Shown here: piece by piece, positions 48,661 through 59,266 of the stretch
Layout: each line of letters opens with the position of its first letter
Numbering within the stretch: the first letter of the stretch is position 1
Source of the DNA: Mucilaginibacter sp.
Lineage (GTDB): Bacteria > Bacteroidota > Bacteroidia > Sphingobacteriales > Sphingobacteriaceae
Direction: 5' to 3'
Assembly (NCBI GenBank): GCA_028288285.1
Contig: JAQBNZ010000156.1
Span: 1 to 64,000, forward strand
Length of the DNA stretch: 64,000 nt
Notes under the pieces: generated by a model
The model's database searches: none
Seen by the model: only the letters and a program-made list of their open reading frames with translations
Told to the model about the DNA's origin: nothing
Translations under genes and position numbers: made by a program

Positions 48661-49914
48661 TCAACTTAAAAAATTACCTACAAAATCGTCCATAACCGTA
48701 TCAACGTTTAAATATTTTGTAGCGTAATTACGGGCATTAATTCTCTTTTGTTCAAGGCTATCATCAAGTTTAATGCCTAATATAAGTTCAGTAAGCAACT
48801 TATGCTTACCCGGTTCAACTATGTAGCCAAAATCTTGTTCAATAACCATATCATAAAGTGATGTACCCTTTGATGCGGTTATGATGCTGGCACCCCCAAC
48901 AGCTAAAATGGTTGTTAGTTTAGAAGGCATAACCAAGTCACCGGCATTCGCTTTTTGCAATACCAAATGCAAATCGGCCATATTAAGAAACTCATTAAAT
49001 ATCTCCTTTACCTGTACAGATAAAAAACTAATATTACTTAACTTTTTCCTTTTAGCCTGCTCAATAATCAATTCGTTATATGGCCCTGATGAGCAAATAA
49101 CAAACTTAATATGCTTATGATTTTGTTGTTGTAATTGTTCGGCAGTAACTAAAATTCCCTCGAGCCCTTGTTTTACTCCAACAGCGCCAGAGTACAACAA
49201 AACAATATCATTAGAATGGAAACCCCATTTATCTTTAAGCAAATGCCTGTCTGGAATGGGGAAATAATCACCTGTATCAACCCAGTTAGGAAAAAACACA
49301 ATATCGCGGTTAACTTTCGATTTGATTTTTTTTATCATACCTTCAGATATGCTGCTTACATAATCGGCACCAAATAATATATTATACTCTACCTTAAATA
49401 AACCTGCTAATATCCTTTTTCTTGAAAAAAATTTAAGATCACGCGCGGCCTCTATCTGCATATCCTGAATATGATAAAGTAGTTTACCGCCCTTTAGCTT
49501 TCTGAATATTAATCCCAGGTAAGCCAGGTGAAATGGAGGAGCAACAGTGATAATAAGATCATATTTCTTTTTTGAAATTATCAGCTTAAATATCATTAAG
49601 AATTTTGAAAGCCAGTAAGAAAAATCTTGTACGGCCCTTTGTTTACCTGTAGGGTCTTTAGGGATGTATGATGGGCAACGATATATAGTTAGATCAGGCT
49701 TACCTTCTCCAACATACATCAGCTCCTTTTTATACCACAAGTTATTATATGGTGCCTGTACTTTCCAATAGGGGTAATATGGAAAAGTTGTAATTACAGT
49801 ACAATCATAACCATGATTCGCAAGCCAGAGCAGCATTTCTCCATTATATTTTCCAATGCCAATAGGTTCAGGTGAAAAATTGTGACTTATTAACAGAATT
49901 TTCTTCTTGTTCAT
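48661..49914 (-). CDS. WcaI-type glycosyltransferase family 4
   Basis: LLISHNFSPEPIGIGKYNGEMLLWLANHGYDCTVITTFPYYPYWKV; MPSKLTTILAVGGASIIT. Confidence 0.94.
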   Translation of the reverse strand: MNKKKILLISHNFSPEPIGIGKYNGEMLLWLANHGYDCTVITTFPYYPYWKVQAPYNNLWYKKELMYVGEGKPDLTIYRCPSYIPKDPTGKQRAVQDFSYWLSKFLMIFKLIISKKKYDLIITVAPPFHLAYLGLIFRKLKGGKLLYHIQDMQIEAARDLKFFSRKRILAGLFKVEYNILFGADYVSSISEGMIKKIKSKVNRDIVFFPNWVDTGDYFPIPDRHLLKDKWGFHSNDIVLLYSGAVGVKQGLEGILVTAEQLQQQNHKHIKFVICSSGPYNELIIEQAKRKKLSNISFLSVQVKEIFNEFLNMADLHLVLQKANAGDLVMPSKLTTILAVGGASIITASKGTSLYDMVIEQDFGYIVEPGKHKLLTELILGIKLDDSLEQKRINARNYATKYLNVDTVMDDFVGNFLS

Positions 49915-50076
49915 TTATTAATTAGGGGCTTCGGCTGATAACTGCATAGTCATTGAGAAAAGTAGAAGGAATAAAACTTTAACATAAAAAAATGCGAATC
50001 AACGTTTTATTTAAACTACTTTTTTAAAATAGCTATTATTCTGCTAAAATAACAAATTAATTCTTGCTATACGGCT

Positions 50077-50952
50077 TCAGTGCTTCTTATCTGTAACGGA
50101 GCTTATAAATATATCGGTTTGTTTGTTTTTTATATTATCAGATAAAATTTCCTTAGTTTTAAGTACTATAAAATATTCATATATCGATTGCATTATGGCA
50201 TAAGTTATACCTGCGGTACCATCAATAAAAGCCCCTCGTATAAACATCATATAAAACCACTTAATTATTGGCCTGCCCGGCAGTTTATAAAAAAGCCCTT
50301 TTTGGTGATAGCGTTTTTCGCTAAAATCTTTGCTAAAAAGTGCCTTTTTTATTGAAAACTCTTTCCCGATTCCTATTTCATCAATACGCATTGCCGCTTC
50401 CATATCAGCATAATTTAAATGGCGGTTAAACCAAAATTTAAACCCTTTGCTAAAAGGATAATGATCTAAATAACCATCTGCCCGCCCAACCGAACCTTGT
50501 GGTAATGAAACCGGGTTCACCAACCGTTTATAATGCATTTTTCCGGGCCTGAATAACCGGATATAAAATGGTGAGATTTGTGCATGTTTTAACCAAACAC
50601 CGTTCCATGCAAAATCCCGGCGTCTAATTTCATAAGCTACGTGTTCGCTTTTTTGCAAATTCAACAGTTGTAACGAAATATATAAGCTTTCTGATACCCG
50701 TTCATCAGCATCAATATATAATACCCAGGGATACTTAAAATTAATATTCTTTAATCCCCAATTTTGATGTGCCGACCAATTATCAAATTTTCGCTGTGTG
50801 ATTTTTGCACCAGCGCTGGTTGCTAATTCAACTGTTTTGTCATCACTAAAAGAATCATAAACATGTATATCATCGCACCACTTTACTGATGCAAGACATC
50901 CCGGCAAGTCTTGCTCTTCGTTTTTGGTGAGTATTAAAACAGATATCATCAA
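50077..50952 (-). CDS. glycosyltransferase family 2 (LPS core WaaE/KdtX-like)
   Basis: ISVLILTKNEEQDLPGCLASVKWCDDIHVYDSFSDDKTVELA; WVLYIDADERVSE. Confidence 0.94.
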   Translation of the reverse strand: MMISVLILTKNEEQDLPGCLASVKWCDDIHVYDSFSDDKTVELATSAGAKITQRKFDNWSAHQNWGLKNINFKYPWVLYIDADERVSESLYISLQLLNLQKSEHVAYEIRRRDFAWNGVWLKHAQISPFYIRLFRPGKMHYKRLVNPVSLPQGSVGRADGYLDHYPFSKGFKFWFNRHLNYADMEAAMRIDEIGIGKEFSIKKALFSKDFSEKRYHQKGLFYKLPGRPIIKWFYMMFIRGAFIDGTAGITYAIMQSIYEYFIVLKTKEILSDNIKNKQTDIFISSVTDKKH

Positions 50953-50965
50953 AATAGTACAAAAA

Positions 50966-51508
50966 TTAATTTATAACCCGTGCTTTAAGGGGTTTACATG
51001 GGTGACCCGAGCACACCATCCATTCCGGCATATCATTTACAACTACTGATCTTGCACCAATTACGCAACCGTTTGCAATGGTTACACCCGGGTGTATAAA
51101 TGCCTCAGCTGCTACCCATACATTAGCACCAATATAAATTGGCTTTGTAACTAAAGGCATGCCTGCATCTGTATAATCATGGGTGCCTGTACATATATTT
51201 ACGCCTTGTGATATCACAGCCCTTTGGCCAATGGTTATTTTCCCTTGCGAGTAGAGTATTGCGCCGCTGCCTACACCGCATTCATCATGCAATTCTAAAT
51301 TCCATGGCGCCCATATCCTTACGCCAGGATAAACATGTACTCCATTACCTATTTTTGCGCCAAAACAACGCAAAATAAAAGAGCGCCAGCCATGCAATGA
51401 TTTGGGTGAATATCTAAAAAACAGGAGATACACCAAACTCCATATAACTCTTGCAATACGGTTATTGATTGAAAAAGATGGACCGGTTAATGTATCTTGA
51501 TTAACCAT
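50966..51508 (-). CDS. WcaF-type colanic-acid-like acetyltransferase
   Basis: SPKSLHGWRSFILRCFGAKIGNGVHVYPGVRIWAPWNLELHDECGVGSGAILYSQGKITIGQRAVISQGVNICTGTHDY. Confidence 0.94.
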   Translation of the reverse strand: MVNQDTLTGPSFSINNRIARVIWSLVYLLFFRYSPKSLHGWRSFILRCFGAKIGNGVHVYPGVRIWAPWNLELHDECGVGSGAILYSQGKITIGQRAVISQGVNICTGTHDYTDAGMPLVTKPIYIGANVWVAAEAFIHPGVTIANGCVIGARSVVVNDMPEWMVCSGHPCKPLKARVIN

Positions 51509-51601
51509 GGTATGAATTACCGTTTAAACACAACATAATACTTAGTACAATACTAATAATTATATCGTATGTTTTTAACCGTCCTGCTCGCATATATAAA
51601 T

Positions 51602-52810
51602 TTATATACTTATTGAATTAATAAAGGCAATTGATGCTGGCCCTATATGGAAATTATTTTGATAGGTCTCAAGCGCACGTTTACCCATTTCATTTTGCTT
51701 ACCTGCAGATAAACTTACCCACTCATTTAGCATATTTTGGGTTCCTTCAAGAGTATCGGCAGCAACAATTGCACCACCGCCGGCTTCTATCTCCTTCCAT
51801 ATATTTATTTGGTGCGATATAAGTACCGGTTTTTTACATGCCATTGCCTCAACTACAGCAATGCCAAAATTTTCCTGGTGACTTGGCAATACAAAAGCTT
51901 CGCAGCCATAAAGCCCTCCCCATTTACAGTCGCCGGTAAGCATGCCGGTAAAAAAAATACTATTTTTTAACGTGGGATACGACGCTAACAGCCTAACCAT
52001 TTTTGCTCCGTATAAACTATTTAAACCTGGACCCGCTATAACCAGCTTTGGGTATTCTCTTTTTTCGGCCAATGCTTTATTAACAGTGTTGGCATATGCT
52101 TTTATTAACAGGTCAACACCTTTTTTTTTATGTATACGGCTTAAAAATAATAAGTAGGGCTTATCTTTTACTTCCGGACATTGCGCTAAAAATTCCCCTC
52201 TCATTCCCTCAGAATATACGGGTGGAGGGGTGATACCATAGCCAACATTGACCTCTTTTTTAGGATGATACGGGTGAAATGACTTGCGGGCCAGCATAAG
52301 CTCGGTTGCGCAGGTAAACAATATGCCGTCAGCCCCGTTTACAACCTTGTTCTCTATAAGTTTCCAGTAAAACCAGTTACGTATCGCTTTTATCCTTCTA
52401 TTGGATGCGTTTTGGAAATATGGATCAAGCATGCCATGGGGCATTATAAAAACTTTGGGTACACGTATTTCAGGGTTGCGCTTAGCCTGCTTTTTAATAG
52501 TTTGAATTGCACTCCAGCCTGCGTAACTTGGATAAATCCATAATCCGTTTATAACAACTACATCAAACCTGCCAAGGTTAGCAAGCAGCCACGGTCTTAA
52601 ACGGGGCGCATAATGCCATGTACCAATTGCCGGCCCCAAAGCATGTATTATAAAATCATCTGATCCTAAAAAAGGAGTTTCCGGGTCATCCAGACTAACA
52701 ACTTCACGGTTTATGCCATAACGCACAATTTCGGGATTACTATTACGTATCCCCTGGCAGGGCCCACCGCTAATGGGGTTCATGGTGGCAATAATGTGCA
52801 ATAGTTTCAT
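51602..52810 (-). CDS. glycosyltransferase family 4
   Basis: LLHIIATMNPISGGPCQGIRN; LFLSRIHKKKGVDLLIKAYA; HQENFGIAVVEAMACKKPVLIS. Confidence 0.95.
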   Translation of the reverse strand: MKLLHIIATMNPISGGPCQGIRNSNPEIVRYGINREVVSLDDPETPFLGSDDFIIHALGPAIGTWHYAPRLRPWLLANLGRFDVVVINGLWIYPSYAGWSAIQTIKKQAKRNPEIRVPKVFIMPHGMLDPYFQNASNRRIKAIRNWFYWKLIENKVVNGADGILFTCATELMLARKSFHPYHPKKEVNVGYGITPPPVYSEGMRGEFLAQCPEVKDKPYLLFLSRIHKKKGVDLLIKAYANTVNKALAEKREYPKLVIAGPGLNSLYGAKMVRLLASYPTLKNSIFFTGMLTGDCKWGGLYGCEAFVLPSHQENFGIAVVEAMACKKPVLISHQINIWKEIEAGGGAIVAADTLEGTQNMLNEWVSLSAGKQNEMGKRALETYQNNFHIGPASIAFINSISI

Positions 52811-52830
52811 TGTTTACCTCCTATTAAATA

Positions 52831-53493
52831 TTAGTAAACAAACCCGTTTGCACGTGTAAAATATTTGGCGTCGGCGGGTATTTGCTGTAGCGCTTTTGCG
52901 GGCACACCACCATACATCATCCACTTATCAGTAAATTTTTTATTAAGTAATGATTTAGCTCCCAATACCGAGCAGGATGGAAGTTCGGCCCCACCCAGCA
53001 TAACTACATTGGTGCCCACAAAAGTATACTCACCAATAACAATTTTATCACTGTGCTGCCTGTTCTCTATCACATCTATTGAATGAGTAAGAAATTGCGA
53101 CTGGTAGCCGGCAATTGTTGTAAAACGACCTATTTCAATAACATTAGTGCAATCAAAATGATGGTTTTTTGTGACAGCAGAATTATCGCCCATAATAAAT
53201 AACGACCGCCTTAGTGTTTGATGACCAAAATGCGGGGAGTTTGTGTTGGATGGGAAACCTGTTATCCAGTTGCCACGAGCTATTGAAGCTTTGGTGCCCA
53301 TTTCAATTTGGTCAAGGTGTATGGCTATATTAAAGTGGCCTATCTTTGCGCCCTCCTTCATGATTAATTTGCCAGGGTATATCCATGATAAGCCTATTCT
53401 GGCTGTGGGGTGAATAACATATCCAAACCAATGTTGCAGAGCAACGCGCCTTAATGACCACGGAAGTATAAAAGCAAGTATTTTTAAAAACAT
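52831..53493 (-). CDS. hexapeptide-repeat acyltransferase
   Basis: IGRFTTIAGYQSQFLTHSID; VIGEYTFVGTNVVMLGGAELPSCSVLGAKSLLNK; MMYGGVPAKALQ. Confidence 0.88.
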   Translation of the reverse strand: MFLKILAFILPWSLRRVALQHWFGYVIHPTARIGLSWIYPGKLIMKEGAKIGHFNIAIHLDQIEMGTKASIARGNWITGFPSNTNSPHFGHQTLRRSLFIMGDNSAVTKNHHFDCTNVIEIGRFTTIAGYQSQFLTHSIDVIENRQHSDKIVIGEYTFVGTNVVMLGGAELPSCSVLGAKSLLNKKFTDKWMMYGGVPAKALQQIPADAKYFTRANGFVY

Positions 53494-53511
53494 ACTATAG
53501 TAAATATAAAC

Positions 53512-54615
53512 TTAATAGCTGTATTTGGCTTCTGTATTATTTAAAGTTTCTGTTACAGCATTAAGCACTTCATCTACCGTGATAGATAATATGCATTTTT
53601 TTTGCTGCACTATACACTCCTCCAAACCACAACCTGCACAATCAGTTTTATGGTATATAATTTTGTTGAAATTATCTCTCGGATACCATTGCCCTGGAAA
53701 ATTCCTGGCCGAGTAAATAGCAACAATAGGTACCCCTACTGCCGCTGCCAGATGCATTGGCCCGCTATCGTGCCCAATAAATATACGCGCTTTTTGCAAA
53801 ACCGCGCCTGATACCCTTGGCGAAGTTTTGCCGCATAAATTAATACCTGTGCCTCCCCAGGCTTCAATACATTTATAAGAACGGCCAGCCTCCTCCGGCG
53901 AACCCACCATTACTAATTGCCAATCGGGATATTGTAATTTTAAATCCTTAAAAAACCTACTCCAATTATCCTGTTCCCAATCGTTTGATTGCCTTTTGGT
54001 ACCTACACTGGCGGCTATAATTGGTTTGCCGGAAAGGCATTTTTGTAAAGCGGCACTTGCTAACAAGTTCTCCTCGTCATTAAAATGCATATCCCAGTAA
54101 AAATCACTTCCAAGATCAATTGGCCCTAAAGTTTCCAATCTGCGGGTAAGGCGTGCGGCTTCCCATTCAAAATCACCGGTTTTAAGGTCAACTGCTAATT
54201 CATAATCAGCCCTTACAGTTGGGAACCCTATCAGTTTTGATATACCTGCCGACCGGAAAAACAAATTATCCCTCAACACCGCCAGTTTTGTTAAGCGTAA
54301 GTCTTTTAAAATTCTTGTAGTGGAAAGGTTAATAACAATATCTATTTTTTGTTGTCTTATCTCTTTCCAAACCGCATATAAAACTCGCGGGCTCCTGGTG
54401 CCTGATGGATAATTTATAACCCTGTCAAAATAATAATCGCTGCTCAATACACTTTCTAATGCAGGCGCCTTGGATGTAATAGGGCGGTTGGTGAGCAATG
54501 TAATATCGGCATCAGGGTATATTTCACGTACCTTATTAAAAACGGGTAAAGCAACAATAGTATCACCAAGGCTGCCTATCCTGTAAAGTAAAATCCGTTT
54601 ACGGTGTACATCCAT
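53512..54615 (-). CDS. glycosyltransferase family 9 (heptosyltransferase-like)
   Basis: RILLYRIGSLGDTIVALPVFNKVREIYPDADITLLTNRP; FIGHDSGPMHLAAAVGVPIVAIYSAR. Confidence 0.94.
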   Translation of the reverse strand: MDVHRKRILLYRIGSLGDTIVALPVFNKVREIYPDADITLLTNRPITSKAPALESVLSSDYYFDRVINYPSGTRSPRVLYAVWKEIRQQKIDIVINLSTTRILKDLRLTKLAVLRDNLFFRSAGISKLIGFPTVRADYELAVDLKTGDFEWEAARLTRRLETLGPIDLGSDFYWDMHFNDEENLLASAALQKCLSGKPIIAASVGTKRQSNDWEQDNWSRFFKDLKLQYPDWQLVMVGSPEEAGRSYKCIEAWGGTGINLCGKTSPRVSGAVLQKARIFIGHDSGPMHLAAAVGVPIVAIYSARNFPGQWYPRDNFNKIIYHKTDCAGCGLEECIVQQKKCILSITVDEVLNAVTETLNNTEAKYSY

Positions 54616-54662
54616 ACTACGGTAATTTAAAAGCTAATTTAACCTTTGCCGGATATGTTATG

Positions 54663-56030
54663 CTAATTTTCATTATCAGCAGCAGGAATTTCAATTTTCA
54701 ATGAAGAAATTAATAACCCGCCAATTAAAGTAGAAAACCCTAAAGTTGTAGGCTGCGCCCATTGGCTTTGGGCAATAAATACAAATGCCATACTTAAAAT
54801 TATCCAGGGCAGAATATCTTTTACCGCGAGCCTACTAAAACTTAGCCATGCAGCTTTTATACAAAACGATAAGCGTATCATTATGACCATAATACCCATA
54901 ATGGTTCCCATCTCTCCAATTAACCTGCCCCACTCTTCTTCAGCAATTAAAAAGTCTACGTTACCTGTAAGTAATTTAGCGCCAACGTTGGTTCCCATCC
55001 CAATCCCATATCCAAAAAATGGCTGGTTTGTTTGCTGTACAGCTCCTAATAATCCACCTAAAAAGCGGTTGCCTAATGTGCCCTCTAATCCACCCTCGCT
55101 AACACTTGCATCAGTATAGCGGGATACAAGTGCTTCCGTTGATTTTTGGAAAAAATCCAATTTGTTTAACAACATAATGGCGATAGTTATACCTATTCCC
55201 GCCAGTAACATCTGGCCTATGTATCTTGGGTTTTTTGATACAGATATAAACGCAAAAAACACTGTTATAACTATTTGGAATATTAGTGTACGGCTAATTG
55301 AAAGTGGTACTGATGCAATTAAACAAATTGATGCTGCAATGAGTAATATGCGATTAACGCCTGATGGGTTAAGCCAAAAATAAATCACAAACAAGCCCAC
55401 AACCGACCAAAACTGTGTATTACCACTGGTAAAGGAAAAAGTTCCCGGCGGGCGAAAATAGCCCAATGCACCTGAGAAACCACCACCGGAAAGGTCACCT
55501 CCTACCCCACGGTTAATAAATGAAGTTTGCGGGCTATAAAACTGAACAGCGATAAGCAATAACATGGGAATAGATATAGCCAGCATCATTTTACCAAATT
55601 TGATAACATCATCCCGGTTAAATATACTGCCTATTAAAAACATTAAAGGAAAATGAATAAGCAATATTCGGGTTCCGTAAATGGCCACAGCCATACTACC
55701 ATGTCCTATAGTTATGGCTATAAAGAAGGCAAAAATCGACACGATAATCATGCTCCACACATAGTTATTGGAGGGAAAAAGTCCGTTTTTTATGGCCACA
55801 AAAAGCATCCAGATAGCAACAGGATCTCTTACAATTAATAATGGAGCAGCTAATTGGGGTAATCCCCATTTACGAATAGCACCTTCAGTTAGCAGTAAAA
55901 TAATATATACCCAAACCCCTTTTTTTAAAAGTTCTATAACGGCTTCCTTTTTAAGAATAACTCTTAACCTCCGCTCGTTCATAACAGGATTAAATGGAAT
56001 GGCTGTATCGGGGTTTAGTTCTACGTTCAT
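54663..56030 (-). CDS. O-antigen ligase/polymerase-like membrane protein
   Basis: Multi-TM; YFRPPGTFSFTSGNTQFWSVVGLFVIYFWL; PFFGYGIGMGTNVGAKLL. Confidence 0.83.
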   Translation of the reverse strand: MNVELNPDTAIPFNPVMNERRLRVILKKEAVIELLKKGVWVYIILLLTEGAIRKWGLPQLAAPLLIVRDPVAIWMLFVAIKNGLFPSNNYVWSMIIVSIFAFFIAITIGHGSMAVAIYGTRILLIHFPLMFLIGSIFNRDDVIKFGKMMLAISIPMLLLIAVQFYSPQTSFINRGVGGDLSGGGFSGALGYFRPPGTFSFTSGNTQFWSVVGLFVIYFWLNPSGVNRILLIAASICLIASVPLSISRTLIFQIVITVFFAFISVSKNPRYIGQMLLAGIGITIAIMLLNKLDFFQKSTEALVSRYTDASVSEGGLEGTLGNRFLGGLLGAVQQTNQPFFGYGIGMGTNVGAKLLTGNVDFLIAEEEWGRLIGEMGTIMGIMVIMIRLSFCIKAAWLSFSRLAVKDILPWIILSMAFVFIAQSQWAQPTTLGFSTLIGGLLISSLKIEIPAADNEN

Positions 56031-56062
56031 TAATTATTTGGGTACTATTATTCACCCCGAAA

Positions 56063-57298
56063 TTAGTAATTATTATAAATAATTGCTTCGGCTAATTCTT
56101 TTCCATAAACATGCCATGGCCTTAGCCTTGCAGTTTCCATTGCGGCTTTACCGGCATTGGCAATCAATTGCGGTTGTTGCAACAACTTCTCAATAGCATG
56201 TTGTATGTCTTGTTCATCCCCCGCTTTTATCAACCAGCCATTATTATCATGCTCAATCACATCTGGCCCGGCAGTACGTTCTGTTGTAATAACCGGTGTA
56301 CCTTGTGCCATAGCCTCTGTTATAACCAAACCAAATCCTTCAAATAATGACGGAAATACTAAAACATCATGTTCCTTCATTATTTTAAGTATGCCGGCGT
56401 GCGGCAAACTGGGTATCCATTTATGCCTGGCTAATTCAGTATCTAAAGCAGGGCAATCATTACCGGTTTTGCTGCCTACAATAGTTAATTCAACATGCCG
56501 GCCAAGTTTATTAACCGCCGCAAAAAGATCAGCTATTCCCTTACGCTGCGAAAGGCCTCCAACAAATAATAACTTTAGTGGCCTGCCTGTTACATTATCA
56601 TATTCTTTAATAGCACCCACAACCGGAAAACCGTATGGAATCACTTTAACCGGGGCAAGTATACCCGGATAAGCATTTAAAGTTTTAGCGGTAAACGAAC
56701 TGGCAACAAAAATGCGGTCGGCAAGCTTAAGTTCTTGATCTTTGCGGGCCAATTTAATTTCCGAATCTTTAAATGTAGTTAATGTGGCTGCCCATTCCGG
56801 CCATCGTGCGGCTTCGTTTTTTAACAATTCGTGTCCTGCGCGCCAGTAACCTATAGGCAAATCATAAAGGCATTTTAAGCCCAATATTTTTGCTTGCCTA
56901 AATGAGTACCCGGCAGCGTCTTCATAAGCATATATAGCGTTGGCATTTGCATATTTACGCATGTATGCGGCTACCTCTCTATCCAAACTTTTATATATGG
57001 CATCAATACTAAATATACCAGTTTCATGTGTAGTAAAACTTGTTAACCCCGTCTTTAATGCTACAAGTCTTCCGGCTTCACGCCACGGCGATAAATGGGT
57101 ATATGGTTTCAACCGGGCATCAACCCTTCTTCTACGTATTTCTGATAAAGGGCCGATAACTCCTAACCCATCTAAAAAAGTACCCGGAAAACTGGCTATA
57201 GCTGTATAGAATGCAGCTAATATACCGGCATCATACATACCGTTAACCGCGGCCCGTACAAAGGCATTACCAGTAGGGTGAGCAATTATTAATTTCAT
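56063..57298 (-). CDS. glycosyltransferase family 4
   Basis: LFVGGLSQRKGIADLFAAV; FPSLFEGFGLVITEAMAQGTPVITTERTAGPDVI. Confidence 0.95.
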   Translation of the reverse strand: MKLIIAHPTGNAFVRAAVNGMYDAGILAAFYTAIASFPGTFLDGLGVIGPLSEIRRRRVDARLKPYTHLSPWREAGRLVALKTGLTSFTTHETGIFSIDAIYKSLDREVAAYMRKYANANAIYAYEDAAGYSFRQAKILGLKCLYDLPIGYWRAGHELLKNEAARWPEWAATLTTFKDSEIKLARKDQELKLADRIFVASSFTAKTLNAYPGILAPVKVIPYGFPVVGAIKEYDNVTGRPLKLLFVGGLSQRKGIADLFAAVNKLGRHVELTIVGSKTGNDCPALDTELARHKWIPSLPHAGILKIMKEHDVLVFPSLFEGFGLVITEAMAQGTPVITTERTAGPDVIEHDNNGWLIKAGDEQDIQHAIEKLLQQPQLIANAGKAAMETARLRPWHVYGKELAEAIIYNNY

Positions 57299-57312
57299 TT
57301 ATCTGTATTAAT

Positions 57313-57906
57313 TCATCCTATCAGCCACGCGCGGTTGGCTGCTAAAAATTCACAAGGATTATAATGTAATTCGGTACTGCGGGTTTTTGTTAGAGGTGTT
57401 GCCGGGTTGCCTGCAACAATTGCGCCCGGTGCCACGGACTTGCTCACTACCGCCCTTGCCCCTACTACCGCGCCGCGGCCAAGCGTTACTCCCGGCAATA
57501 TCATAGCCCCCTGGCCTATCCAAACATAATCTTCAATAACCACATCTTTTGCTATTTGTACCCAATGGGGATCAGTTACGTCATGGGTGGCCGTTAATAT
57601 TTCTACTCTATCATTGATGCATACCCTTTCGCCAATAATAATATTTGCATGCAATACCATATAAGCGCGACCGATGAATGAAAAACTACCAACAGTTAAC
57701 CTGCTTTTACGCCCATCAAACTTTGCCTCACCAATTTCGGCACGTTCATCAATTGTGGCACCCTGTTTTATTAGTTTGCGACGGCGGCTGTTCATCTTTA
57801 AAACCTGCGAAAATAACAGGATCCGCTTTGCCCAGGCACGGTTAAACGCTTTTGAACCCAAAGGAAATTTAGCACGGTTACTCCACAAATAATTTAAACT
57901 CGCCAT
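57313..57906 (-). CDS. hexapeptide-repeat acetyltransferase
   Basis: DVVIEDYVWIGQGAMILPGVTLGRGAVVGARAVVSKSVAPGAIVAGNPATPL. Confidence 0.93.
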   Translation of the reverse strand: MASLNYLWSNRAKFPLGSKAFNRAWAKRILLFSQVLKMNSRRRKLIKQGATIDERAEIGEAKFDGRKSRLTVGSFSFIGRAYMVLHANIIIGERVCINDRVEILTATHDVTDPHWVQIAKDVVIEDYVWIGQGAMILPGVTLGRGAVVGARAVVSKSVAPGAIVAGNPATPLTKTRSTELHYNPCEFLAANRAWLIG

Positions 57907-59036
57907 TAAAACCCAAGTAATAAATTTAATAGTTGTTTGGATACCGTATCTACATCAGTACTTACCGAAGATATGGTATCCCTCGAACTATAAAACTCTT
58001 TAAAGTTACCCTTTTTATAGTAAAAAACGTCATCAGGGATGATCTTTTCAATTCCGCGTGCATGCCACAATCGCGAGACACTTATTACAGGCAAACCATG
58101 CTCGCGCATAGCTGCAAAAGACCCGCTTTTATCTGTAATAAACACCGGGGTTGTTGTTATACCTATATCGGCACTTTTCAATTCTGCAGAGATGCACTCC
58201 GCTGGTTGTTTACCTATAACGGCTACCTGCAACCCGGCGGACTGCCATTGTTTTATCCAATTATGCTGCTCAGGCCCACAGTGCCCTAAAAGCTTTAAAG
58301 TAGGGTTAATATTAAATTCTTTAGTGTAAGCGGCAACCTCATGTGCAAAAGCATGCACCGGTGCACCATGATGGATATTTCCAAAGATAACCATGCTAAG
58401 GTTCTCTCTTTCAGTTTTAATATATGGTGCTTGTGTAATACTCGGGATATTTGAAAATAGCGGTAAATAATGCGCATCATAACCCATTTTAGCCAGGTGC
58501 AATTTATAAAGCTGCGATTGTGTTGTGATAATGGCAGGTTTTAAATTTTTAAGCATGGAACTGATCAGTTTCTTTTGCATCCATCCCCACGCAATATGTT
58601 TTACAGGTGATTCTTTATCCATTCCTACCCAAAGCTCATGGATCATAACATGCCACCTGGCTAACGTATTTAAGGAAAGCAATAACTTACTTAAGCCGGT
58701 TTTTAATCCCTTTACATGAAAGCCGAAAGGAACAAACTGCAAGCTTATCCATTGAGGGGCCAACTTATCAATATAGCATTTTGCAGCGGCAAATTTTTCC
58801 TGATCAGGCAAGGTTGATGCAATACGTAAAACAGGCACATCAATATTATCTACTGATTGGGCACCTTCAAAATTATCCGTAACATACCTGTCGTTTATTG
58901 AAATGATAGCGCATTGGTTATTTTCTTTTATTAAAGCTGCTGCAAGGCGGCGACTATAATCGCCTACACCATCACGGCCTGGCTCAAGCGCGCTGCATAA
59001 AAAAACAATGCTAAAGTTATTTCCTTGGTGCGTCAT
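57906..59036 (-). CDS. glycosyltransferase (GT4-like)
   Basis: VFLCSALEPGRDGVGDYSRRLAAAL; LKLLGHCGPEQHNW; GSFAAMREHGLPVISVSR; overlaps the next start (57906). Confidence 0.82.
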   Translation of the reverse strand: MTHQGNNFSIVFLCSALEPGRDGVGDYSRRLAAALIKENNQCAIISINDRYVTDNFEGAQSVDNIDVPVLRIASTLPDQEKFAAAKCYIDKLAPQWISLQFVPFGFHVKGLKTGLSKLLLSLNTLARWHVMIHELWVGMDKESPVKHIAWGWMQKKLISSMLKNLKPAIITTQSQLYKLHLAKMGYDAHYLPLFSNIPSITQAPYIKTERENLSMVIFGNIHHGAPVHAFAHEVAAYTKEFNINPTLKLLGHCGPEQHNWIKQWQSAGLQVAVIGKQPAECISAELKSADIGITTTPVFITDKSGSFAAMREHGLPVISVSRLWHARGIEKIIPDDVFYYKKGNFKEFYSSRDTISSVSTDVDTVSKQLLNLLLGF

Positions 59037-59266
59037 CAGGTTAATGCGGGTAAACCTTTAATATTAGTCATTTAATTTAAGCAGTAGAAATAAATAGCTT
59101 GTTTGTAACCCAACCATTAGTTTTTCCGTATATGGATCAATATTTAAAGGCTTAAGAAACTATTATCATAATAAGTTGCGATATTACTTTTTAATTAAGA
59201 CATTGCAATTAAACCATTAAATATTAATTATAACTAAGCAGGTAAATAGTTTACGCCAATCTATAC

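Noticed and set aside
49949-49962. gtcattgagaaaa shared with 11524-11536
   Set aside because: Only about 13 nt match with no extended similarity; consistent with chance in AT-rich DNA.
56157-56672. 171-aa plus-strand ORF antisense to a GT4 gene
   Set aside because: Shadow ORF over a well-supported glycosyltransferase; cysteine/serine/proline-rich translation typical of antisense reading.
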